Shown here piece by piece: positions 1 through 5,326 of a DNA stretch of 5,778 bases (position 1 is its first letter; each line of letters opens with the position of its first letter). The notes beneath the pieces were generated by a model, which did not search any database, was not told where the DNA came from, and worked only from the letters and a program-made list of their open reading frames with translations. A program made the position numbers and the translations under genes. The DNA comes from Alphaproteobacteria bacterium (GTDB lineage Bacteria > Pseudomonadota > Alphaproteobacteria > BOG-932 > Roseiterribacteraceae), in NCBI GenBank assembly GCA_903970575.1, contig CAJCJC010000033.1, forward strand, positions 1 to 5,778, in the 5' to 3' direction.

Positions 1-150
1 CGACGGGTTGATGGCGAGGTAATCGGGTTTACGGTTCGACCCATCTAGCGTGGTGATCGAAATCCACTGATACGCGGCCCCTGTTTCCTCGGCCGTCCAC
101 AGACAGCGTGAGGCGCGCGATCCGATGCTTCCATAGATGACGATCGACAT
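1..150 (-). CDS. Glutathione S-transferase family protein, N-terminal part (cut by left window edge)
   Basis: The first 50 residues are visible, from ATG at 150-148 to the window edge, with no stop. They read as a GST N-terminal thioredoxin-fold domain: a beta strand and turn MSIVIYGSIGSRASR (residues 1-15, with the Ser/Arg-rich active-site turn), helix 1 with LWTAEETGAAYQW (17-29), then a segment ending YLAINPS (44-50) that leads into the usual NP-x-GKVP glutathione-binding loop, which is outside the window. Cytosolic GSTs conjugate or reduce electrophiles with glutathione; some bacterial members act in aromatic catabolism. The start is well supported: AGGAG lies at 160-156, five bases before the ATG. 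The gene is divergent from the MFS symporter, with a 253-bp gap. The GST class and substrate cannot be assigned without the C-terminal helical domain. The family call comes from motif recognition and is fairly secure. Confidence 0.85.
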   Translation of the reverse strand, partial: MSIVIYGSIGSRASRCLWTAEETGAAYQWISITTLDGSNRKPDYLAINPS

Positions 151-195
151 AAGGGCTCCTTAAACGCCGGGGTTACCACCGGAATAGAGTTTACC

Positions 196-213
196 TGGCG
201 CCGCGTCGCGCCA
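196..213. repeat. Short perfect inverted repeat in the divergent gap (possible operator)
   Basis: TGGCGC, six bases, then GCGCCA forms a perfect 6-bp dyad. It ends 46 bp upstream of the GST start codon, where a regulator or RNA polymerase could bind. No convincing -35/-10 pair is attached to it. In GC-rich DNA a dyad this short can occur by chance, and it also lies inside the putative gene remnant, so its function is speculative. Confidence 0.2.
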
Positions 214-328
214 AGATTGGGCGAATTGCATGGCTAGGGAATTTTCCGACCCCGCGCTTGCCCCCGGACGCATATCGGCCGCACGGATACCCCGTTCCGC
301 ATGCAAGGCGGACCAGGGCAGATTCGAT

Positions 329-347
329 CTTCGCGTCGAACGCGAAG
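329..347. repeat. 7-bp inverted repeat upstream of the symporter gene
   Basis: CTTCGCG, five bases (TCGAA), then CGCGAAG is a perfect 7-bp dyad, 57-75 bp upstream of the symporter ATG. The position and size would suit an operator for a dimeric regulator or a small hairpin in the leader. It also coincides with the F-D-A-K codons of the putative minus-strand remnant, so it may be incidental. No regulator gene is in the window. Confidence 0.25.
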
Positions 348-403
348 CCGTACATGATGCTCAAAAGTGCTTTGTTAACCATTGCCCCTTCAGGATCGCA
401 GTA

Positions 404-1870
404 ATGGCTCCAGACCAGGCGGGTTCCCTCGGATTTCAAATCAAGACGGCGGCGACAAAGAAGCTATCGTTCTTGACCATCGTCTCGTTCACGGCGACTG
501 TCTGGCCGCTCAGCATCGCGCAGCTCTCGTTTCCGTTCGTCGCGCCATTCTACGCGGCCTCGTTCGGCATGGAGCTTGCCTTTATCGGCTTCGTGCTCAC
601 CCTAGGCCGCCTGCTGGATATCGCCGCCGATGTCTTCGTGGCCTGGTCATCCGATCGCACGCGCACGCGCTGGGGGCGCCGCAAGCCTTGGGTGGTGTCC
701 GGGTTGCTGGTCTACGCCCCGGCGGCGATGCTGCTCTTCGTTCCAGGCCAGTCCGCCTCGCCAGCGCGACTGGTTATACTGGTGATGCTGTTCTTCTCCG
801 GCTGGACAAAGGCGTTCATCCCGTTCCTCTCCCAGGGTACCGAACTCAGCGACAATTACACGGACAAGAACCGGATCAACATCGTGCAGAGCGCGATCGG
901 CCTCATGGCGATTCTTGCCGCCTTCATCAGTCCGGTAGTCCTGGTCGACCCAAGGGCGACGGCGCTGAGAACGCTGGCGGCGAATGCGCTTAACGGAATC
1001 CTGCCGGCGCTGGACGCCTATCTGCGCCGCCCGTCGCCCACCGGCGCGGCCTATTACGGCCAGTCGATGTTGATCATCACCGTGCTGGCGCTGGCGCCGA
1101 TCCTCGTCACGCTGCCGATTTATATCCTGAAGGTTCACGAGCAAAAACTCGCCCCGAATATCCGCAAGGGCGGCATCACCTCGGCCATTCGAAACCCGGT
1201 GTTTCTACGTTTCGCGCTCGGCTATGTGTTCCTGATGTTCGCCCATATGGGCCGCACGGGATTGCTGCCCTTCATCCTGGTTTTCGCGCTCCACCTGCCC
1301 GACAGCTATCTTTTCTTCATGATGCTGCTGTTCGCGAGTTCGCTGCTCATCACGCCGGTGTGGTCGCGCCTGCTCGAACGATTCGAGCGCATCAAATGCA
1401 TCGTCTTCGCCGCCGGGCTTGAGGCGGTCGGGCTCGGGATGCTGTTCGTCATTCTCGCCGGCAACCCATGGCTGACCGGCATCGCGTTCGTTTTCATGGG
1501 GCTGCCGGGGCAAACGCTTTTGATGGTGCCGTATCTCATCGCCGCCGATTGCTCGGATTATGCGCTGTGGAAGACCGGGGCGGACAGCAGAGCCGTTCAT
1601 GTCAGCCTCGTCAGCCTGATCGTGAAGCTGGGCTCCGTCTATGCCGGGGTCTCGATATGGCTGGTCGGCCTCGCCGGCTTCGCCCCGACCGCCGCGCAAC
1701 AGCCGCCCGGGATCATCTTGTTGCTCAAGGTGATTGGGCTCGGCGTGCCGGTCCTTTTCCTCGGCCTCGGCGCCTTCATCGTCGCCCGCTTCCCCCTCAA
1801 TCGGGCGCGTCACGCCGCCGTCCGCAGCCGGCTCAACCTCCGCGCCGCTTCGGCGGCGTTGATGCCCTAA
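404..1870 (+). CDS. MFS transporter, GPH (glycoside-pentoside-hexuronide):cation symporter-like
   Basis: A 488-residue inner-membrane protein with about 12 hydrophobic segments, the usual size for the MelB-like GPH family, which moves sugars, glycosides or other small solutes with Na+ or H+. Family marks in order: the TM2-TM3 loop DIAADVFVAWSSDRTRTRWG with GRRKPW (residues 72-96), which includes the D-x-x-x-D face and the DR/RWGRRKPW motif; the ELSDNYTDKNRI motif (147-158); and AADCSDYALWKTGADSR (380-396), which matches the late DY-x-x-x-x-TG motif, although the usual R-x-EG that follows is not evident. I chose ATG 404 because AGGA lies at 392-395, eight bases upstream, and TM1 starts around residue 21. 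The same frame is open from ATG 230, but the extra 58 residues look non-coding. It is divergent from the GST gene and convergent with DUF1838. The substrate is unknown. Confidence 0.87.
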   Translation: MAPDQAGSLGFQIKTAATKKLSFLTIVSFTATVWPLSIAQLSFPFVAPFYAASFGMELAFIGFVLTLGRLLDIAADVFVAWSSDRTRTRWGRRKPWVVSGLLVYAPAAMLLFVPGQSASPARLVILVMLFFSGWTKAFIPFLSQGTELSDNYTDKNRINIVQSAIGLMAILAAFISPVVLVDPRATALRTLAANALNGILPALDAYLRRPSPTGAAYYGQSMLIITVLALAPILVTLPIYILKVHEQKLAPNIRKGGITSAIRNPVFLRFALGYVFLMFAHMGRTGLLPFILVFALHLPDSYLFFMMLLFASSLLITPVWSRLLERFERIKCIVFAAGLEAVGLGMLFVILAGNPWLTGIAFVFMGLPGQTLLMVPYLIAADCSDYALWKTGADSRAVHVSLVSLIVKLGSVYAGVSIWLVGLAGFAPTAAQQPPGIILLLKVIGLGVPVLFLGLGAFIVARFPLNRARHAAVRSRLNLRAASAALMP

Positions 1871-1897
1871 TCCCAGCTGGGCCTAATCCCAGCTAGG
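1866..1897. repeat. 16-bp tandem duplication spanning the convergent gene ends, forming a small hairpin
   Basis: Units 1866-1881 (CCTAATCCCAGCTGGG) and 1882-1897 (CCTAATCCCAGCTAGG) match at 15 of 16 positions. On the minus strand each unit encodes P-S-W-D-stop, the C-terminus of the DUF1838 protein, so the end of that gene is repeated just past its stop. The symporter TAA (1868-1870) is in the first unit. The duplication also creates a 7-bp stem, AGCTGGG (1875-1881) with CCCAGCT (1888-1894), and a 6-base loop. It could slow or end convergent transcription, but neither strand has a following T-run, so it is not a classical intrinsic terminator. Confidence 0.7.
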
Positions 1898-2716
1898 ATC
1901 GATCCTGTCGCCTTTGAAAAAGCTCGGGTAGGCGGCCTTCATCCGATCCCAACCGATCGGATTCAGCTTTTCATCCCAGGCGGCCTTTTGCATCAATCCG
2001 GTCACGCCGAACCCGCCAGGCCTCGTGCTGGCGGCGCGATAAAATCCCGACGCGGCGACGGTGTTCCTGGCCGGGTCCCGCACATCCGCGAGGCTGGCGT
2101 AGATTTTAAGGACGGTCTGGATCGGATTAGGCGCGGCCGTATCGACGCCCCGAATTTTGTCCTCGGTCTGGGTCAGGCAGATGCGGTCGCCCGCGACTGA
2201 AAATGCCGCAATCACCTTCTGGACCGATGCATGGGTCTGGACCAGATCGATGTCGACGCCGCCTGCCGATTTGGCGACCGTATAGGTCGCGGGTCCATCC
2301 TCGAACGAGGGTGCGCGCGGTTCGGGTTTGCCGGTCACCGGATTGACCCACGGCTTCGCCAGTTCGCCCGTCGCGATATCGCGGAAACAACCGATTTCCC
2401 GCCAAATATTCTTGACCCGTCCCGGCCCTTCGTCGCGGCTGAGAAAGGGCATGACCGTCTCGACCTGCCCCGTGACGACATCGCCGATGCCATCGATATG
2501 CGTCGTCGTCGCGCCCAGATACCACCAGCAATATCCGGCGCCGGGCAAGGTGGACAAAAACATCTTGCGATAGACGACATAGGGGTCGAGCCCCGCCGCT
2601 TCGAGCGCATCCTGACCGCCATCGCCCTCGGCATAGGCGTCCAGCGACGCGGCAAAAATGGCCGCTGGAGCCAGGCCGGCTACCAGCTTTAAAAGCGCGC
2701 GGCGGTGTTCATCCAT
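1883..2716 (-). CDS. DUF1838 family protein, probably Tat-exported
   Basis: A 277-residue protein that I place in the DUF1838 family (function not established). The N-terminus is an export signal with a twin-arginine motif close to S/T-RR-x-F-L-K: H-R-R-A-L-L-K (residues 4-10), a hydrophobic stretch LVAGLAPAAIFAASL (11-25), and an A-Y-A site (27-29) before the acidic mature start. The mature part shows a Trp-rich strand CWWYLGATTTHIDG (63-76), GQVETVMPFLSRDEG (83-97), and the conserved-looking CFRDIATGE..KPWVNPVTGKP (110-131), typical of this family. Tat export suggests that the protein folds in the cytoplasm or carries a cofactor and then acts in the periplasm. ATG 2716 gives the complete signal; the nearest AGGA (2733-2730) is 13 bases upstream, a long spacing. 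It is 102 bp downstream of the CoA-transferase on the same strand, and may be the last gene of that unit. It ends 12 bp from the convergent symporter stop. Confidence 0.8.
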   Translation of the reverse strand: MDEHRRALLKLVAGLAPAAIFAASLDAYAEGDGGQDALEAAGLDPYVVYRKMFLSTLPGAGYCWWYLGATTTHIDGIGDVVTGQVETVMPFLSRDEGPGRVKNIWREIGCFRDIATGELAKPWVNPVTGKPEPRAPSFEDGPATYTVAKSAGGVDIDLVQTHASVQKVIAAFSVAGDRICLTQTEDKIRGVDTAAPNPIQTVLKIYASLADVRDPARNTVAASGFYRAASTRPGGFGVTGLMQKAAWDEKLNPIGWDRMKAAYPSFFKGDRIDPSWD

Positions 2717-2818
2717 GATGATTGAGCGTCCTTTGGTTACCCGACCATCAGACCATGCGCATTCGCCCCCAACAAACCCGGGACCGCCCGATTGTCATGA
2801 ATATGTCACGCCGCGCCG
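2717..2818. other. Intergenic spacer between CoA-transferase and DUF1838 genes
   Basis: A 102-bp spacer between two genes on the same strand. I see no stem followed by a T-run that would end transcription after the CoA-transferase, and no clear -35/-10 pair. The only weak ribosome site is the AAAGGA stretch near 2735-2730 in front of the DUF1838 start. Whether DUF1838 is co-transcribed or has its own promoter cannot be decided from this sequence. Confidence 0.4.
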
Positions 2819-3979
2819 TTACCGATCCGTCCCGATCCCGTATTCCGCGCGAATATCCGCCATATCCGCGCCCAGGCCCGGCGCGCCGCGCTCGGCCACG
2901 GTGGCGTCGCCATCGATCATAATCGGCGTCCGTACGCCTGGAACCCCGTCGGCCATGATCTCCAGCCCGCGATGCCGTACCTGCGGGTCGGCGAACACTT
3001 GCCTCAGCGTGTTGATCGGCCCGGCCGGCACGCCGGCCACGCGGAGCGCCTCAAGCAGATCGGCGGCGTCGTGCTCGGCGATCAACGGAATCAAGAGCGG
3101 CAGCAACAAGTCCCGATTACGCACCCGCGCCGGGTTGGTGCCGTAATCCGGTTCCGACGCCAGCGACTCATTCCCCAGAATGCGGCACAGCGCCCGGAAC
3201 TGCCGGTCATTGCCCACGGCGATGATCAAATACTGATCCCGGGCCTTGAACGCCTGATAGGGCACGATATTCGTATGGGCATTGCCGATGCGCGCCGGCT
3301 CCTCGCCCGCGGCCAGGTAATTCATCGCCTGGTTGGCGAGCACGCCCACCTGGCTATCCAGAAGCGCCATGTCGATATGCGCGCCCCGCCCCGTCCGCGC
3401 GCGGTCCGCGAGCGCCGCCTGGATCGCGATCACGCTGTAGAGGCCGGTGAAGATATCGGCGAAGGCGACGCCGGATTTCATCGGCTCCCCGTCCGGAACC
3501 CCGGTCAACGACATGATCCCGCCCATCCCCTGGATCATGAAATCATAGCCGGCGAAAGACGCATACGGCCCATCCTGCCCAAAGCCGGTGATCGAGCAAT
3601 ACACAAGCCTGGGATTGAGCGCGCTCAGTGTATTGTAATCGAGGCCGTATTGGGCCAGGCCGCCAACCTTGAAATTCTCGATCACGACATCCGCGTCGGC
3701 GATCAGGCGCCGCACCGCCGTCTGGTCCTCAGCCTTACGAAAATCGGCGACGAAGGATCGCTTGCCGCGATTGGCGGCATGAAAATAGGCGGCCGCCCCC
3801 TCGGTCCCGTCCACGCCGGGAATGAAGGGAGGGCCCCAACGGCGCGTGTCGTCTCCCTCTGGCGCCTCCACCTTGATCACCTCGGCGCCCAGATCGGCCA
3901 GCGTCTGACCGGCCCAAGGTCCGGCCAGGATCCGCGCCAGTTCGACGACTTTCAAACCGGCCAGGGGTTTCGCACTCAT
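2819..3979 (-). CDS. Class III (CaiB/BaiF) CoA-transferase, succinyl-CoA:glutarate-type (GcdG/SUGCT-like)
   Basis: A 386-residue cytoplasmic enzyme of the CaiB/BaiF/Frc family, which moves CoA between carboxylic acids through an aspartyl-CoA thioester. Motifs in order: LAGLKVVELARILAGPWAGQ (residues 6-25); LADLGAEVIKVEAPEGDDTR (28-47) followed by RWGPPF; ENFKVGGLAQYGLDY (101-115); YCSITGFGQDGPYA (127-140); SGVAFADIFTGLY (169-181), in which Asp175 matches the catalytic Asp (Asp169 in formyl-CoA transferase); NAHTNIVPYQAF; and AGVPAGPINTLRQVFADPQV. From memory, the DDTR-WGPPF, ENFKVGGL and VPYQAF blocks are closest to bacterial GcdG and human SUGCT, which act on glutarate and related C5 diacids. 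The usual C-terminal LG-x-HT is degenerate here (GLGADMADI). ATG 3979 has GGAG at 3994-3991. It follows the flavoprotein gene by 65 bp on the same strand. The family is certain; the substrate is inferred. Confidence 0.92.
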   Translation of the reverse strand: MSAKPLAGLKVVELARILAGPWAGQTLADLGAEVIKVEAPEGDDTRRWGPPFIPGVDGTEGAAAYFHAANRGKRSFVADFRKAEDQTAVRRLIADADVVIENFKVGGLAQYGLDYNTLSALNPRLVYCSITGFGQDGPYASFAGYDFMIQGMGGIMSLTGVPDGEPMKSGVAFADIFTGLYSVIAIQAALADRARTGRGAHIDMALLDSQVGVLANQAMNYLAAGEEPARIGNAHTNIVPYQAFKARDQYLIIAVGNDRQFRALCRILGNESLASEPDYGTNPARVRNRDLLLPLLIPLIAEHDAADLLEALRVAGVPAGPINTLRQVFADPQVRHRGLEIMADGVPGVRTPIMIDGDATVAERGAPGLGADMADIRAEYGIGTDR

Positions 3980-4044
3980 CGCTTACTCTTCTCCACAGGG
4001 GGACGTCGCATTCGGGCGATAATCATTGACGAACATGACCGCCG

Positions 4045-5163
4045 TCACAATGCCGCGCGCTGCGCGACAAAATCCGCGATCGCGAGCGACGCCGTCAGCC
4101 CCGGCGATTCGATGCCAAACAGGTTGATAATCCCCGGCACGCCATGCACGACGGCGTCGTCGATCCGGAAATTGGCCGCCGCCATTCCGGGACCGGAGAG
4201 CTTTGGCCTGATCCCGGCATAGGCCGGAACAAGGACGCCGTCGCCGAGCGCGGGCCAGTAGCGACGGATCGCCTGGTAAAAACCGCCGGCGCGCGCCGGA
4301 TCGACCGTATAGTCGAAGCCATCGACATCCTCGCCGTCGAGCCATTCCACGTCGGGGCCGAACCGGCCCTGACCGCCCAGATCGAGCGTCAGATGAACGC
4401 CGAGCCCGCCCGGCTCCGGCAGCGGGTAGATCAGGCGGCTGAACGGCGAGCGTCCGGACAAACCGAAATAGCTGCCCTTGGCGTACCAGCCTTGCGGGAT
4501 ATGCCGCGCCGGAAACCCCTCGATACGGCGGGCAAGGTCGATCGCGCCCAATGACGCGGCGTTGACGACGCGGCGGGCGCGCAAAGCCGGTTCCGGTCCA
4601 TCCTCGGTCCAGATCAACACATGCCGACCCTCAAGCGCCATGCGCCTAACGTTCGTTTTAATGGCCAGCAGCGCGCCCGCCGCCTCGGCATCCGCCAGCA
4701 GCGACAGCATCAGGCCATGAGAATCGACGATCCCAGTCGAGGGCGAAAGCAGCGCCGCCTCGGCCACCAACCCCGGCTCCAGCTTCGCGGCGTCGCGTCC
4801 ATCGAGCCAGACCAGATCGCCGACGCCGTTGGCCTCGCCCAGACGCGCCAGCGCTTCCAGTTCGCCGATCTGATCCCCGGACGTGGCGACGATCAGCTTG
4901 CCGCAACGGCGATGCGCGATCCCACGGCTTTCGCAATAGTCGTACAGCAAGCTCTTGCCCGCGACGCAAAGCCGAGCCTTGAGACTATCGGTTGGATAAT
5001 ACAGCCCCGAATGAACGACCTCGCTGTTGCGCGCGCTGACGCCCGACCCGATACCCGTTTCCTGTTCCAGGATCAGCGTTTCGCGCCCCGCCAAGGCGAG
5101 CGCACGGGCAATCGCCAGGCCGACGACGCCCGCGCCGATCACCGCGCAATCGACGTCATCCAT
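4045..5163 (-). CDS. FAD-dependent oxidoreductase, L-2-hydroxyglutarate oxidase (LhgO/L2HGDH)-like
   Basis: A 372-residue DAO-fold flavoprotein. The N-terminal Rossmann motif is GAGVVG (residues 10-15), with Glu33 (LILEQ) placed for the FAD ribose. It continues [20 protein letters not shown] (43-62) and CGKLIVA (87-93), matching the SxRNSxVxHxGxYY and CGKL blocks of L-2-hydroxyglutarate oxidases. Further blocks are VVNAASLGA (199-207), [20 protein letters not shown] (243-262) with GPDVEW, AGIRPK (316-321), and [18 protein letters not shown] (347-364) near the FAD. L2HG oxidases convert L-2-hydroxyglutarate to 2-oxoglutarate and pass electrons to the quinone pool. This protein is shorter than E. 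coli LhgO (about 420) and belongs to a short subgroup whose substrate is less certain. ATG 5163 fits the Rossmann start, but no Shine-Dalgarno site is visible; the upstream DNA is a repeat element. The 65-bp gap to the CoA-transferase suggests co-transcription. Confidence 0.85.
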   Translation of the reverse strand: MDDVDCAVIGAGVVGLAIARALALAGRETLILEQETGIGSGVSARNSEVVHSGLYYPTDSLKARLCVAGKSLLYDYCESRGIAHRRCGKLIVATSGDQIGELEALARLGEANGVGDLVWLDGRDAAKLEPGLVAEAALLSPSTGIVDSHGLMLSLLADAEAAGALLAIKTNVRRMALEGRHVLIWTEDGPEPALRARRVVNAASLGAIDLARRIEGFPARHIPQGWYAKGSYFGLSGRSPFSRLIYPLPEPGGLGVHLTLDLGGQGRFGPDVEWLDGEDVDGFDYTVDPARAGGFYQAIRRYWPALGDGVLVPAYAGIRPKLSGPGMAAANFRIDDAVVHGVPGIINLFGIESPGLTASLAIADFVAQRAAL

Positions 5164-5183
5164 GGCGCGGTGTCTAGCAGCGC

Positions 5184-5266
5184 GTAGGGCGGAAAAGCGC
5201 AGCGCATTCCGCTGTCTTCCACGCCCAATCGATGCTGGCGGAATGCGCTCCGCTTTTCCGCCCTAC
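5184..5266. repeat. 83-bp MITE-like inverted repeat element
   Basis: Two 29-bp arms, 5184-5212 and 5238-5266, are reverse complements with one mismatch (C5200 opposite C5250), separated by 25 bases. The ends are GTAGGGCGG and CCGCCCTAC. TA dinucleotides just inside the outer G and C could be a TA target duplication, as in Tc1/mariner/IS630-related MITEs, although such a short match proves little. Each arm also has internal GCGGAA/TTCCGC dyad symmetry. Translations of the arms give AEKRSAFR and AFPPY peptides, which I recognise from spurious ORFs in many proteobacterial genomes, so this is probably a dispersed repeat family. It lies in the 163-bp gap between the racemase-family gene and the flavoprotein gene. 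As RNA it would fold into a long stable hairpin just before the flavoprotein start. There is no T-run to make it a classical terminator. Confidence 0.8.
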
Positions 5267-5326
5267 AACTATGAACAAAGTTCTTATGGAAATTGCCGTC
5301 ATTGCATCGCGAGAAATTAAACGCAC
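5267..5326 (-). promoter_or_regulatory. AT-richer spacer that may hold a promoter for the flavoprotein-CoA-transferase genes
   Basis: These 60 bases follow the racemase-family stop codon and precede the inverted repeat. They are visibly richer in A/T than the surroundings (for example TTTAATTT and CATAAGAACTTTGTTC on the minus strand). This is the most promoter-like composition in the minus-strand cluster. The best -35/-10 pairings match consensus poorly, so I do not assign boxes. It may instead be only an AT-rich insertion site for the neighbouring element. Confidence 0.25.

Larger units (their letters stand above)
191..439 (-). pseudogene. Possible remnant of a SRPBCC/polyketide-cyclase-like gene
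   Basis: The minus strand is open from about 463 to a TAA at 193-191. Its first half looks protein-like: KSEGTRLVWSHYCDPEGA followed by an amphipathic stretch ending DAKIESALVRL (about 437-302). This resembles the last beta strand and C-terminal helix of SRPBCC (START-like) proteins, where a T-R-x-x-W strand is followed six residues after the Trp by P-x-G and then by a long helix ending A-L-x-R-L. No N-terminal half exists: upstream a stop (TAG at 466-464) interrupts the frame and the DNA becomes the symporter gene. The last 36 or so residues are Gly/Arg-rich and do not look like the family. There is no ATG start and no clear ribosome site. I infer a decayed fragment truncated by a rearrangement. 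A chance open frame remains possible. Confidence 0.35.

Noticed and set aside
230..403. N-terminal extension of the symporter from ATG 230
   Set aside because: The extra 58 residues are not membrane-like or family-like, and ATG 404 has an AGGA site at good spacing just before TM1.
1895..1906. 12-bp palindrome AGGATCGATCCT as a regulatory site
   Set aside because: It lies in the last codons of the DUF1838 gene at a convergent gene end, where an operator is unlikely, so I treat it as chance.
2972..4222. A 416-residue plus-strand open frame opposite the CoA-transferase
   Set aside because: It is rich in Arg, His and Gly with no recognisable domain, and it is fully antisense to a gene with clear CaiB-family motifs. 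It is typical of the long antisense frames seen in GC-rich genes.
4621..5187. Plus-strand open frame of 188 residues opposite the flavoprotein gene
   Set aside because: It is antisense to clear FAD-binding motifs, Arg/Gln-rich and without domain similarity.
5184..5266. The inverted repeat as a Rho-independent terminator or part of a CRISPR array
   Set aside because: The stem lacks a following T-run on either strand, and there is only one inverted pair, with no regularly spaced direct repeats.
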